Shown piece after piece: positions 21,300 through 33,571 of a stretch of DNA of 64,000 bases. The notes under the pieces are model-generated. The model did no database searches and was not told the DNA's origin. It saw only the letters and a program-made list of their open reading frames with translations. The DNA is from Podospora bellae-mahoneyi (Eukaryota; Ascomycota; Sordariomycetes; Sordariales; Podosporaceae): the NCBI RefSeq assembly GCF_035222275.1, contig NC_085886.1:2728001-2792000 (forward strand). The letters are read 5' to 3'. The first letter of the stretch is position 1. Every line of letters starts with the position of its first letter. The position numbers and the translations under genes were made by a program.

Positions 21300-22508
21300 T
21301 TATGGGAGGACAATGTACTTCTTGAGATTCTCCGGGATCGCGCTCAGCAAGTTCTTGCTCTCAAGCCACTTCTTGGAGAACAACCTGTCGGCATATCTGT
21401 ATGCGCCATCACAGAGAACCGTGACTACGGTGTGCCCCTTGCCAAGCTTCTCCGCAACCTCCTTGGCTGCTACCACGTTCAACGCGGAGCTGGCACCGAG
21501 ATACAAGCCCTCCTCATCCAAACACCTATACACCATCTCGATGCTCTTCTCATCACCGATGTGCAAACTGCCATCCAGCAACTCCACATCAGGAGCGAGA
21601 TTGTCGGTTACTCTGCCCTGTCCAATACCCTCCGTGATGCTCGACCCAGACCTCTCAATCAGTTTTCCGCCCGACTGCAGGTAAGAGTGGAGGACACTCC
21701 CAGGCGGGTCGGCCAAAAAGCTCTTGACTTTCCCGTTGGACTTGTCTTTGAGATATCTCGTAATCCCCGCCAACGTCCCGCCGGTACCAGTCGCACAAGT
21801 AAACGCATCGACCTTGCCCCCAGTCTGATACCAAATTTCCGGTCCCGTCGTCTCGATATGCGCCCTCCTGTTGGCGGTGTTGTCGAACTGGTTTGTCCAA
21901 ACGGCGTTGTCCAACCTCTCGGCATGCCTCTTTGCCTGATGGTTGTAGTTTTGTGGGTTCTCGAACGCGACCGCAGGCACGGGGTAGACCTCAGCTCCTA
22001 ACAACCGCAACAAATCGATCTTGCCCTGGGACTGGGTGTCGGGCATATAGATGACCAGCTTGTAACCTCTTGACCGACAGACGTGGGCGAGACCGATGCC
22101 GGTGTTGCCTGCGGTTCCTTCGACCACGGTGCCGCCGGGGCGGAGGAGACCCCTTTCTTCGGCGTCTTTGACCACGTAGAGGGCTGCGCGGTCTTTGATT
22201 GAACCTCCCGGGTTCATGAACTCGGCTTTGCCGAGGATCTCGCAGCCGGTTTGGGAGGAGAGGTGGTTCAGGCGGATGAGGGGGGTGTAGCCGATTGCGC
22301 CGGTGAGCCCTTGGGCGACGCCTTGGGATTTGGAGAGGTTGATTAGATAGTCGGAGGGGGGTGCTGGGGGGGGGGGGCGTTGGCGAGGCGGCGGGTGGTG
22401 GTCGCAAAGGTGCGGATGGTGGAGGGGCGTGGGCGGAACATCTTCTGGGTGGTTTGTGGTTGCCAATGAGGCAACTATACTGTGGGAGACTTGAAGGAAA
22501 GAAAACAA
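21300..22508 (-). CDS. Mitochondrial cysteine synthase (PLP fold-type II; Mcy1/Cys12-like)
   Basis: The catalytic frame is uninterrupted: [24 protein letters not shown] with the PLP-binding lysine, [17 protein letters not shown], and the phosphate-binding loop [11 protein letters not shown]. It ends [15 protein letters not shown]...KYIVLP. This is the O-acetylserine/cysteine synthase fold; the form with this insert pattern resembles yeast Mcy1 and S. pombe Cys12. The catalytic frame runs back to an ATG at 22508 (402 aa). The N-terminus that looks biological is in another frame, from an ATG at 22441: [20 protein letters not shown], a typical targeting peptide. The two frames meet at a 12-base C run (22377..22366 on the coding strand), and one added C would join them. 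I read this as a homopolymer length error or polymorphism. It diverges from the Vps72 gene. Confidence 0.85.
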   Translation of the reverse strand: MFSFLQVSHSIVASLATTNHPEDVPPTPLHHPHLCDHHPPPRQRPPPPAPPSDYLINLSKSQGVAQGLTGAIGYTPLIRLNHLSSQTGCEILGKAEFMNPGGSIKDRAALYVVKDAEERGLLRPGGTVVEGTAGNTGIGLAHVCRSRGYKLVIYMPDTQSQGKIDLLRLLGAEVYPVPAVAFENPQNYNHQAKRHAERLDNAVWTNQFDNTANRRAHIETTGPEIWYQTGGKVDAFTCATGTGGTLAGITRYLKDKSNGKVKSFLADPPGSVLHSYLQSGGKLIERSGSSITEGIGQGRVTDNLAPDVELLDGSLHIGDEKSIEMVYRCLDEEGLYLGASSALNVVAAKEVAEKLGKGHTVVTVLCDGAYRYADRLFSKKWLESKNLLSAIPENLKKYIVLP

Positions 22509-22965
22509 TGAGAAAATGAAGCTCTACCTAAGTCGAAAGAAAATAAAATGCGACCTCGCTCGCCTCGTCTCTTTCAATGAACCCCCCCCCCCCCCCCCCC
22601 CCCGAGAGCGCCGTTGCGGCTTGTAGACCGAGGTGGGGCAACAGTCAATGGCGCAATCAAGCGCTAAACCCGCCTGAAAGGTTAAGCTACGTAAGGGACC
22701 TCCCGCCATTGCCGGCCGGCAATTTTTGGCCAGTGTCAAATCCTTGCCACATCTTCAGAGTCGCGGTTCCACTGTATTTTGTTCGCGGTGCACAGTGACG
22801 AACGAAGCCTTTCAAGTTCAACGTAAATGCCTTCAACCTAGTTCCTCACACCACTACCTCTTGTCGGATATACCACAAATCTGGTATCATTCTCCATGGC
22901 TCGAATTGCTCCAAATCATCATTATTATTAAAAATCCAGCCGCTTGAAGGCTTCATCGCCCAAAA
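22509..22965. promoter_or_regulatory. Divergent promoter, cysteine synthase (-) / Vps72 (+)
   Basis: A 457-bp spacer holding a 22-base poly(C) run. No gene seen. Confidence 0.4.
22582..22603. repeat. 22-base poly(C) run
   Basis: Uninterrupted C on the plus strand (G on the minus strand), between two divergent genes. Confidence 0.95.
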
Positions 22966-25839
22966 ATGACCCCCCCAACCCCCCTCCCCGACGAGACCAC
23001 CTCCACCAAACCCTCCACCCCAGTCCTCGATTCTTTATCCTCATCAGACTCCGACTCCGACTCCGACATCGACGCCACCTCCGTCAAGAAATCATCCCCC
23101 CAACAACAGCAAACAGAATGGCTCGCCACCTCCCGCACCAAGCGCTCCACAGCTGGCAACCGCATGAAAGCCCTCCTCGCAAACGAAGCCCCCCTCCTCA
23201 CCACAACCACAACCTCGACCGACGCCGACGCCGACGACCTCGAACTCTTGTTCGCCGAAGATGAAGACGACGCCGGCTTCACCCCCGAAGCCAAAGACGA
23301 CGCGTCCGACGTCCAAATGGATAGCTCCTCGGACGAAGAAGACAACGATGCCGCCAACGCTGACGAGGACGAAGGTGAGAAAGAGCTGGAGAGACAAGCT
23401 AGAGAGAAGAGAGCGGCTCAGCGGAAGAGGAAAACTCAAGAGGCTATCCCGGCCAAGTTCCGCAAAAAGGTTAGGATAGAGCCGCCGGGGAGCTCAAACG
23501 CGGGGAGCACGGTTGCCAGCCCGGCGCCGAAGCCGCCGAGGCCGAAGAAGAAGAGTGAGAGGGCTAGTTGGTTGCCTACGCTGGCGGATATGCCTACCAG
23601 AGCGTCGGAGCGGTCGACGACAAGGATGAGCAAGCAGCAGCTGCATGAGAAGATGGTGACGGATGAGATTAGGAGGAGGAAGCAGATTGAGAGGATGGAG
23701 AAGAAGGCCAAGTTGCTGGAGGCGATGAAGAAGCCGCCTATGACGCAGGCGGAGAGGCTGGCTGAGGCGGCCAAGGTGGAGAAGAGGAATGCGAGGAGTT
23801 TGAATCGGTGGGAGGAGGCGGAGAAGCAGAGGGAGGAGGAGAGGCTGAAGAAGATTGCGGCGTTGAATAGTCGGAAGCTGGATGGGCCGGTAGTGACTTT
23901 TTGGAGTGGGATTCAGGAGTTGAGTGAGGGGCAGGGGAAGCATGTGGGGAACTTGGTGTCGATGGAGGAGAGGGCGCCGAGGAAGAAGAGGCAGAGTGCG
24001 GCGGCGGTGTTGGCTGCGAAGGAGATGGGGGTTGGTGAGGAGCCGGGGACGCCGACGACGACGCCGGCGGAGGGGGAGAAGATGAAGGTGGGTGGGAAGG
24101 AGGGGGAGGTCAAGGCTGAAAAGGTTGATGCGAAGATGTTGGCTGGCACTGTTCCAACAGAGACGCCAAACGCTGGGACAACAGCTGCTCCGGTGAATTC
24201 ACCTGCTGTGCCGGTAACGACATCAACATCGGCAACACAGGGGCCAGTCTCCGCTCCAACCACGGAACCACCAGTGTCTGTTCCAGCAACGCAACCACCA
24301 TCTACTGCCCCAGTTTCGGCACCAGCAGCACCTCTCCCAACCCCACTGGCAAGCCCAGCACCGGCTGTCTCTACTCCAGCTTCAACGCCCACACCTCCAG
24401 CAGTAGTAATGCCCGCACCACCGCCAACCGTCGCAGCACCAGCGCCGGTTCCTGCTTTGGGGACATTCCAACCGCCAGTTCCTTCACCACCACCACCACC
24501 ACCCGCTCAAATACCCACGGCTGCCTCGGCACCACCGTCAGGTCCAGTATTTGCGCCTCCACTTCCACCAACAACCTCAGTATCACCACCCAAGGGGCCG
24601 GCAGCACCGGTACTATCAATGACACCTCCAACAGCCCCCTCAATGGCACCACCGCCGATACCACCACCACCAGAGGCGAGACCGCCCACATCAGGGGTTC
24701 TTGCTGCCCCTATTCTCGCACCACCACCTGGCCCAATGCTTGGAGCCCAGATGCCAATGTTGGGGTTTCCTCCGTCAGGCGGGAAATCCAATGTCCTCGC
24801 TCTGCCCAATACATCACATACCCCATCGCCACTCTCCATGCCGCTTTCTGCTCCGGCTGTTCCCGCACCAGCGCTGCCCATATTATCTACCCCAACTATG
24901 TCCGCCCCTGTACCACCAACTGTACCAAAACTGAACATTCCCGCTCCTCCTATTCCGTCAACTCCTGCTCAGCAGAAGTCGGCGCCAGCTCAGACGCCGG
25001 AATCAGCAACACCTGTCTCGGCGACACCAATATCAGCAGGCCCAGTCTCGGCAACCCCAACAACAGCCAAACAGCCCGACACACCCCAATCAGCTCTCCC
25101 CCAGTCCGCCGCCACCAACCCAGAACCACCAGCTCAAGACCAGCTACCACAGAGCAAAGTCACCAGAAGCTGCATCATCCTCCAAAACTTTGACGACGCC
25201 GCCATCAAGGACAAGCAGATTCAGAACCAGATCTTGTTTGGTCGGAAGATGAACCGGCTGGCCAAGCCGGCGCACCCGCCGTTGTGTGTCATTACCAACC
25301 ATCCTGCCCGATACCGAGACCCAAAGACGGGGTTGCATTACTATAATAGTTATGCGTACAAGGAGATTCAGAGGGTGAGCAGGGGGGATTACAAGTGGAG
25401 CTCGTTGCTGGGGAGTTATGTAGGGAGGGGATGGGGAGAGTTTGCGGCGAAGGGGGTGCCGGAGCGGTTTACGGATCCGAGCAGGCCGAGCGGGATTGTT
25501 GCTGGGGGGGAGAAGCCGGAGGAGGTGGGGGTGGTGGAGGCGAGGTTGGTGCCTATTGAGGGGGCGGAGCCGGTGGTGAAGATGGAGGGAGGGGGGGGGC
25601 AGCAGGGTGTTGTTGTGCCTGCTGCTGCTCCGGTTGTGATACCTTCTCCTGGGCCGGTTGTAACGCCTGCAGGTGGTGGTTCTGCGCCCGCTGCTACAGC
25701 TGGAGTGGTGATGAACCCTTCTGCTTGTCCTCGTCCTCCAATTGTGTCACCACTAGTAGTTGATGCCCCTCCTGCTGTCCCGGAGGTGGGTATGGCTGCT
25801 GACCAGAATAACCACCACCAGCCTGTGCAAACGCAGTAG
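22966..25839 (+). CDS. vps72: SWR1-complex subunit Vps72/Swc2 (YL1 family)
   Basis: Single exon, 957 aa. Near residue 56 lies SRTKRSTAGNRMKALL, the YL1 N-terminal signature. An acidic stretch (DLELLFAEDEDD...SSDEEDND), basic segments and a coiled coil (residues about 225-315) follow. The YL1 C-terminal domain is at about residues 740-810, with ILFGRKMNRLAKPAHPPLCV, ITNHPARYRDPKTGLHY and YAYKEIQRV. Vps72 binds H2A.Z-H2B and helps SWR1 deposit H2A.Z in chromatin. Between the halves lies a large Pro/Ala/Thr/Ser-rich low-complexity insert (about residues 390-730), and another follows the YL1_C domain, so the protein is longer than animal YL1. Codon use alternates in blocks of C-rich and G-rich coding strand. 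Confidence 0.9.
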   Translation: MTPPTPLPDETTSTKPSTPVLDSLSSSDSDSDSDIDATSVKKSSPQQQQTEWLATSRTKRSTAGNRMKALLANEAPLLTTTTTSTDADADDLELLFAEDEDDAGFTPEAKDDASDVQMDSSSDEEDNDAANADEDEGEKELERQAREKRAAQRKRKTQEAIPAKFRKKVRIEPPGSSNAGSTVASPAPKPPRPKKKSERASWLPTLADMPTRASERSTTRMSKQQLHEKMVTDEIRRRKQIERMEKKAKLLEAMKKPPMTQAERLAEAAKVEKRNARSLNRWEEAEKQREEERLKKIAALNSRKLDGPVVTFWSGIQELSEGQGKHVGNLVSMEERAPRKKRQSAAAVLAAKEMGVGEEPGTPTTTPAEGEKMKVGGKEGEVKAEKVDAKMLAGTVPTETPNAGTTAAPVNSPAVPVTTSTSATQGPVSAPTTEPPVSVPATQPPSTAPVSAPAAPLPTPLASPAPAVSTPASTPTPPAVVMPAPPPTVAAPAPVPALGTFQPPVPSPPPPPPAQIPTAASAPPSGPVFAPPLPPTTSVSPPKGPAAPVLSMTPPTAPSMAPPPIPPPPEARPPTSGVLAAPILAPPPGPMLGAQMPMLGFPPSGGKSNVLALPNTSHTPSPLSMPLSAPAVPAPALPILSTPTMSAPVPPTVPKLNIPAPPIPSTPAQQKSAPAQTPESATPVSATPISAGPVSATPTTAKQPDTPQSALPQSAATNPEPPAQDQLPQSKVTRSCIILQNFDDAAIKDKQIQNQILFGRKMNRLAKPAHPPLCVITNHPARYRDPKTGLHYYNSYAYKEIQRVSRGDYKWSSLLGSYVGRGWGEFAAKGVPERFTDPSRPSGIVAGGEKPEEVGVVEARLVPIEGAEPVVKMEGGGGQQGVVVPAAAPVVIPSPGPVVTPAGGGSAPAATAGVVMNPSACPRPPIVSPLVVDAPPAVPEVGMAADQNNHHQPVQTQ

Positions 25840-26586
25840 GATGTGGTTTTTGTGCAGGCTAGGTTTGTGGTGGGGTATCTGGAGAGGCAGGAAGAGGAGA
25901 CAGGTATATCAACAAGGAGGAGGGTAGAAAGAGGGAGGGATATATGTTAGGAGGGTGAGGAAAAAGTTGCTTTGATGAGAGAAGAAAAAGAATAATGGGT
26001 GGTTGGTTGGTTGGTTGTATACCGAATTATGGATGTTGGAAGAGTATTTGAACAAGCATTGTTTATGGGCTTTTTCGGCTGCGTTAGTTAGTCAAAGTTG
26101 GGACAGTTTAGATATGTTATTTAGGTAGGTGGGTATGTATATTATATAGCTCGAGGCAAAAGCAAGGAGGTTTTCAGAAACGGGTGTCTTTTGATGTTGA
26201 CGAGAAACGGGTTATAATGGGTAGATACCGAGTCAAGAACTAACCGATACAACGTTTGAAAAGAGTTGGTTGTTTATTTGTTGATTAGTTTTGATTTGGC
26301 GGGGCTGGGATGGTTGGTTAAAGAGACTATGTGTTGTTGCACTTGGGTTTGAACAGCGAGTTTGATAAATGTTGGGCAGGTATGCGACGTTGTAAGATAG
26401 ATATTGGTATTATGATGATGATGGTGATGATGATGACAAGGAAAAGAAAACATAATAAACTAGCAGTGATGTTGGCATAACAGCGGAAGCAAACTGTTCA
26501 ATTACGTAGTTTGAATCTATTATCTTTTAGACCAGCTTAAGATTGCCCGCTGTTTTACTCGTCAAGTTTTTTTTTATCTGTTTACT
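25840..26586. other. Convergent intergenic stretch, no gene seen
   Basis: A 747-bp AT-rich region between the 3' ends of vps72 (+) and vma22 (-), with short GGTT and GATGAT repeats. Confidence 0.5.
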
Positions 26587-27321
26587 TTACACGTTTAAGT
26601 TGATAGTGCTTATACCTCCACAGCGGCCTCTGTTTTGATCTTTTTGTTGTTTGGACTCTTCCTTCTCGGCCTTGGCCCTCTTCTTTCTCTCACGTCTGAC
26701 TTCAACTTCGAGGGCTTTCAACTGCTCGCTGAGGGTTGCTAGTTTGGGGATGATATCCTCGACGGCGGTTTTGGCGTCTGCTTGGGCGAGGCGGAGGGGG
26801 AGGGGGGTTAGGATGCCGAACCAGTGGAGGGGGTTGGTGGAGTTCTTGTGTTTTGATGTTGGGGTTGGTTGCGAATCATCCCTTTTTGACTCTGCTTCGT
26901 CTCTGGCCTTGCCATCACCAGCTTCATTTTTGGGCGGTGGATGTGGTGACGATGGGTTGGTGTTGTTGGCATGCTGTGTTGATCCTGGCCCGTCCTGAGT
27001 TTGGGGTTGCTCTTTGGTGTTGTGGCTGGGTTTTGGCTTCTCTAATGGTTTATCATTTGTGACTGGTGGTCTTACAAGGCTGAACTCGGGTGTGTTGGTT
27101 TCGGAAGAGATGGTGATGTCGAGATGGGAGGTGGATTGCATTCGCTCATCGTAGTAGTCTTGGCCGTAGTATCTCACGCCGGGTTGGGCGGAAAAGTTGG
27201 CGCGGGCGAGGTGCTGGTAGAGGGATGACTGGAGGTGGTTGAGGGTGGTGCGGAGGGTGGTGTATTCGTTGAGGAGGAGGAGGTATTGTTGGAGGAGGGA
27301 GTCGATTTTATCGGTAGACAT
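26587..27321 (-). CDS. vma22: V-ATPase assembly factor Vma22 (CCDC115-like)
   Basis: Single exon, 244 aa. The N-terminal helix MSTDKIDSLLQQYLLLLNEY and TTLRTTLNHLQSSLYQHLARA, then ARANF..QPGVRYYGQDYYDERM, match the start of the CCDC115/Vma22 family. A Pro/Ser/Asn-rich middle follows. The conserved C-terminal element is NPLHWFGILTPLPLRLAQ, followed by a coiled coil (TLSEQLKALEVEVRRERKKR). In yeast Vma22 sits at the ER and helps assemble the V0 sector with Vma12 and Vma21. The length and the domain order fit the family. Confidence 0.82.
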   Translation of the reverse strand: MSTDKIDSLLQQYLLLLNEYTTLRTTLNHLQSSLYQHLARANFSAQPGVRYYGQDYYDERMQSTSHLDITISSETNTPEFSLVRPPVTNDKPLEKPKPSHNTKEQPQTQDGPGSTQHANNTNPSSPHPPPKNEAGDGKARDEAESKRDDSQPTPTSKHKNSTNPLHWFGILTPLPLRLAQADAKTAVEDIIPKLATLSEQLKALEVEVRRERKKRAKAEKEESKQQKDQNRGRCGGISTINLNV

Positions 27322-28632
27322 CTTGGTTGAAGTTGGAGATGTGTGGTGTTGGCGAGTGAGTAAGTGAGCTTGAAGTGAGCTGATGCGTTATGAGATGTTG
27401 GAAATACCAAACGCCCCACTTTCCACCATTTAATCGTTCATTCCGCGATAAGCACGGCTCCGTCTCAGCTTCATCAACTTGGATAGTGCGTCCGAGGCAG
27501 CTGATGACTGTTTGCTGTCTCATGTATAACAAGTAATTACACGCAGGACCTACTCCAACTGCAGGACCCTTGCCAAGGTGGACTGTGAATGCCTCTACTG
27601 CAGACCTTTTATGCAATGGAAGCAGTTGTACCACTGAAGACAAGCATTCTTCAAGCTACGGAGGCCATAACCCTGGTGCCGCGGCCAGGCGTCCGCCGTA
27701 CAACTGGTCCCCCCCCTTCTTGAGTGAGCTGGCATCTGATGAGACTGCTGCCTCTCTGATAGGACAGGACTGCACAAACACGCTTGTTCATAAAAATGAT
27801 GTGCTTTTTCTCTCCCACTTCTTCCACTTCTCCCACTTCTCCCACTTCTCCCACTCTTGTGCTCCCAGTCCTATCTCCTCTCTTGCCATGAAAGAGGCAA
27901 GTGGATGCGAAGAGCTATCGCTGCCCTGGCTCTCAAGAGGCGTATCGAATTACAGCGAGGCGTAACTGTGCTAAGTTCTGATAGTAGGACTTTAGCGCGG
28001 GTGATAGTACTGCGCTAGTAATAATACGGTGTTCGGTTACCACTCCCCCACAGGCAGCGGACGACCTAAACAAGGAACTCGCCCACTGATCACTCCTATG
28101 CTCGTGCTTCCCTCACGGCCTGTAATCTTACGAGGTTGCTGGCCTGGCTGCATAACAAAACCACCATCCCCCCCTTCGGTATCCGTAAATTCAATTGTCG
28201 TCTCTTCCCCCCCCCAAGAAACCCAATTGCCCATCTTGCTCCACGCTGTGTCCCGCCTTCGTTCAGTCCAAGTCGTCGTCTTTCTTTGTCCGTGCAGGAG
28301 TCAGTCAACCGTCGACAGCCGCATACCACACACCGACGAATTACTTTCAGACCTCACACACCTCGTCATCGCCCGCTGCTGCCCGCTGCCCACTGCCACC
28401 ACCACACCCCATTTGACCTTCCCGCTTTTCCCCCCCATCGCATCCCTTACCGACTCCACATCGGTCCTCGAATTGCATTTGCCGGGTCCATTCCCTTTGA
28501 GCTGTTCAGTCGCGCGATAAGGGGAGAGCTGCTGTTGGACGCAAGGCTTCTGAACGAGAGGCGGTCGACGATAGAGCCCTGTGATCAAACAGCCCGGCAA
28601 GACAAACCGAGAGCCCTGTGCCATTCGTCAAA
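27322..28632. other. Intergenic region upstream of vma22 (-) and cdc42 (+)
   Basis: About 1.3 kb. It carries a short minisatellite (27815-27855) and a pyrimidine-rich stretch from about 28050 that is probably the cdc42 leader. Open frames at 27570-27965 and 28029-28642 show no domain and are not called. Confidence 0.45.
27815..27855. repeat. CCCACTTCT minisatellite, about 4 copies
   Basis: Tandem 9-mer CCCACTTCT with one TCCACTTCT variant. Confidence 0.85.
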
Positions 28633-29693
<1,061 letters not shown>

Positions 29694-31027
29694 GTCACGA
29701 GTTTGGATATATCTTGTTGTCTAGTCAAAATACCACCCAGGGTGGAAAGCAGCGTCAAAGTTGGAAGAGCGAATCTGGACATTGATTTAACCCAGCCCTG
29801 TCTTCAGCAAACCAAATAGACCTCTGGCAGGTTGGGGGATTTCTAGAGATCAATGCACCATAAAGCGGCAACGCTACAGGCCTGGGATTTAGCATCATCA
29901 TTATCGTCATCACACACACACACACACACACACCGATACCTACGCACCACTATTCTCATCCCCCTCCCTACCTTGAACGGCAGCCTCGATCTTCAACAAC
30001 GAACTATGCGCCAACCGCCGTCCTTAGCTGCTTGGGTCCGGGACAGGCACGGGTAATTTCTGGTATGGGAGATGCCCTCTCCGAAGCTGGGAACGAAGTG
30101 GTCAGGCTGGAACAGAGTTTCATTTTCTTCTACGGAATTTCCTCCCCCTCTTCCAAACCCAGTCGAACAACTTCTTGGTATCTCTTCCACGGCCTGTTTA
30201 GCACATTTCTTCCTTCTTGATTCTATCCCCCTTCCCCTCCCCTTGTTGCTGCGCGGGTGGGCCACCGTGTAAGGTACCTGCTCTGAGAATACAGGAAGCT
30301 TTCGATAGGACAGTTTGGCGATTGGAGTGCAATTGAATCAAAGTTTACCATCTTTTTTTGTTGTTGTTTTGTTTACTTGTGCTAATTTTTTGATAACTCG
30401 GGGTATTGGAGAGCTACACTTGATTCTGACTGATTGATATCCGGGTCATGTATGTGCAACAGGTCTGAGCAAAAGTCTCCGCTGGTTGGTCTGCAAATCG
30501 GACGAGTGGTCTGATCGAGTTCTGAGATGAACACGGGGAGAGAATCACCCGAACTCGACAAACCAGGGAGAAATATCCTTTGGTGCAGTTGCCAAAGAGT
30601 CGTAGTGTAGGACCGAGGTTGGTCTTATCTACAAAGAGGGCTTGGTATTTACTTCAAGGTTCACCGCCCTGACTCAATCCAGGAGGTGTCTTGTCTGTTT
30701 CTCACCCCTGGGGGCGAAGTTGATAAGGAAACATGTTACAGGTGAATCATGTGAAACTTGATCTTATCTTTTACAGGTTGTGGCTTTTGAGGGTTGCTTT
30801 GATAACAGATAGCTCTACCGACCACGGAAGGTGCGCGCCGTTGAGTCATTGGGTTTTTTTTCCCCTTGTGTGAGGGGTCTGGTCCCCTTCAATCGACAAG
30901 TGGTGCCCCGCCATACACTTTTCTTCACCCCCACCATCTCTTTCTCCCTTTTCTTTTCTTTTCCTCCAACCACAAAAAGACACACACAGACATTACATAC
31001 CTATCGTGACCAGCAGCAGCCGCAATC
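29694..31027. other. Intergenic region upstream of asparaginyl-tRNA synthetase
   Basis: About 1.3 kb with a CA tract (29911-29932). The last 100 bases before 31028 are pyrimidine-rich and look like a 5' leader. No gene recognised. Confidence 0.45.
29911..29932. repeat. (CA)11 microsatellite
   Basis: Perfect CA dinucleotide tract. Confidence 0.95.
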
Positions 31028-32825
31028 ATGGCCGCGACCCAAGATCTCGCCGACCGCACCGCTGCCCAAAAGGTGTACATAGACCCCGCCTCGGGCAAAG
31101 ACGACGCCTCGGCCGACGGCACCGAGGCCAAGCCCTTCCAGTCGCTGTATCACGCCCTCATCACCCACCTCGAGACCACCCCCGCGCCCACGTACCTGAC
31201 GCTCGTCAAGAAGGAGGACGCTGCCACCTCGTGGGAGGAACCCGCCAAGTCTGCGCTCAAAAAGGCCGTCGGCCGCGTGGACGCGTACAAGAAGAAGCTG
31301 GCCAAGGAGAAGGACGCCGCGAGGAAGGAGGAGGAGGAGCGGCTGCAGAGGTTGAAGAACCTGGAGGACAGCAAGAAGATCGTCCTCAAGCAGGACGAGT
31401 CGCTCCCCAAGGCGGAGAGGATCAAGCTGAGCCAGAAGGACGAGGGGCTGATTGGGAAGAGGGTCAAGGTGTTTGGGCGGATTCACAGGATTAGGGTGCA
31501 GAAGGCGGCGACGTTTCTGGAGATCAAGGACGGTTATGGGAAGCTGCAGTGTATCCTTCCTGCTGGGGATCTGACCAGGAACCATGATGCGCTGTTGTTT
31601 GCGCAGGAGACTGCGCTGGCGGTGTATGGGCTGTTGAAGAGGGTTCCCGAGGGGGCTGAGGCGCCGGATGGGAGGGAGCTGCACGTGGATTATTTTGAGG
31701 TGGTGGGTGGTGCGCCGAGTGATTTGGAGGCGTTTAGCAACAAGGTTAGCAAGGATCAGGACCCGTGGGAGGCGAGCATGTTGGACAACAGGCATTTGGT
31801 GCTGAGGGGGGACAATGCGAGCGCGGTGATGAAGTTGAGGGAGGCGATTGAGCTGGCATTTGTGGATAGTTATAGGGAGATGGAGTTCACCAAGGTGTCG
31901 CCTCCTGCCATGGTCCAGACTCAGGTTGAGGGTGGTTCTACTCTTTTCGGGTTTCCCTACTATGGAGAGGAGGCTTACCTTACCCAGTCTTCTCAGCTGT
32001 ACCTCGAGACTGTGATCCAGTCGCTCGGCAACGTCTACTGTATCGAGAAGTCTTTCAGGGCCGAGAAGTCGCTCACCCGCCGCCATCTATCCGAGTACAC
32101 GCACGTCGAGGCCGAGATGGACTTTATCGAATTTGACGACCTGCTCGAGCACATTGAGGAGTTGATTTGCCGCGTCGTCGACAAGGTGCTTGCCAATCCC
32201 ACCTCTGCGGCCTACCTCAAGCTTCTCAACCCCGGCTTCCAGAAGCCGAGCAGGCCGTTTATGCGGATGAGGTACGCCGACGCGATCGACTGGCTCAACA
32301 CGCAGGAGGAGCCGATTCTCAACGAGGAGGGCAAGCCCCACGTGTTTGGTGACGACATTGCCGAGGCTGCGGAGAGAAAGATGACGGACATTATCAACCG
32401 GCCCATCTTTTTGACGCATTTCCCTGTCGAGATAAAGGCGTTTTACATGCAGAAGGACCCCAAAGACTTGAGGGTGACGGAGTCTGTGGATGTGCTGATG
32501 CCGGGGGTGGGTGAGATTGTGGGCGGGTCGATGAGGATGTTTGATTATGAGGAGTTGATTGAGGCGTATAAGAAGAATGATATTGGGCATGAGCCTTACT
32601 ACTGGTATGTGTTCTTAGGCCGGGGGGTGGGGGAGGTTTAGAGGATGATGATGATGCTAATATGATGATGGTTATTATAGGTACACGGAGCAGAGAAAGT
32701 ACGGCACCAGCCCGCACGGTGGGTATGGGTTGGGGTTGGAGCGGTTTATTGCTTGGATTGCGAACCAGCATACTGTGAGGACGTGCAGTTTGTATCCTAG
32801 ATTTATGGGGCGTGCGAAGCCTTAG
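31028..32825 (+). CDS. ded81: Asparaginyl-tRNA synthetase, cytoplasmic
   Basis: Exon 1 is 31028-32604, the 76-nt intron 32605-32680 and exon 2 32681-32825, giving 573 aa. A lysine/glutamate-rich N-terminal extension (about residues 1-140) precedes the OB-fold anticodon-binding domain ([20 protein letters not shown]). The class II catalytic core follows: [18 protein letters not shown], then [20 protein letters not shown], motif 2 [20 protein letters not shown], and motif 3 [12 protein letters not shown] in exon 2. [14 protein letters not shown] and the end [12 protein letters not shown] are typical of eukaryotic AsnRS rather than AspRS. The frame stays open into the intron, so exon 2, which carries motif 3, is easily missed. 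Confidence 0.95.
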
Positions 32826-33170
32826 AGAAAGGATGAACTGGGATGGGGTTCTTTTAGAGAGGAGGGGGGAAAAGAAGGCTTGGAGTTTGGGGGATGAGGT
32901 TAGGCTTTTAGGTTTACATTTTAGTCTTTCTGTCATAGATGAAAAGATGGATTTAGATGTTATGGGTTTGAGTGGTGATGTGTGTGTCATGCTGTTTGGA
33001 TTCCATCCGGCGGCGAGGGAGCTATCAACGCCAAGATGCAAGAGAACTCGGACTATGTGAAGTTGAAGGAGATGAATAGCGTTGTTGTTTGTTTTATGCC
33101 ATGAGTGTGGCTGCGGTGCAGTCGGGGGTTGGATGATGAGGTCAAAGTCGTGGTTGTTGAAGATTAGCAC

Positions 33171-33182
33171 AACCCTAACCCT
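33171..33182. promoter_or_regulatory. Telobox-like AACCCTAACCCT
   Basis: Two telomere-type units followed by GAT. The same 15-mer AACCCTAACCCTGAT recurs at 39003. Myb-type telobox-binding factors recognise such sites in fungi; function here is unproven. Confidence 0.4.
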
Positions 33183-33527
33183 GATCTTGAAGTTGTCGCA
33201 AAATGGATGATGAGATGCCTTTTTTTTATAATTCTTTTTTATAATTTTTTTTTAAAAAAAACTCTCATTTGTTGGATTCGTATTTGTTTTGTTTCGAGCC
33301 CAACGGATTACATATATATAGGCATGTTGCCTACGTTGAAGGAATCAGGCGAAGGTTCTCGGCCGAGTCAAATTGGCCACAGTTGGGGAGAACCACATCC
33401 TCGGGTTTTGGGGGGGCAAATCCTTTGGGGGAAAGACGGCGCAGTTCTTTTGTTCCTTTTCCAGGTTCTCGGAGTTGACTCTGTATGGTACAGATGTGAG
33501 GATTTGTTTGGGTTAACTGATCAACAA

Positions 33528-33571
33528 CAGGCAGGCAGGCAGGCAGGCAGGTAGGCAGGCGGGCGGGCGGG
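33528..33571. repeat. CAGG/CGGG tetranucleotide tract
   Basis: Imperfect CAGG repeat that passes into CGGG units. Confidence 0.9.
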
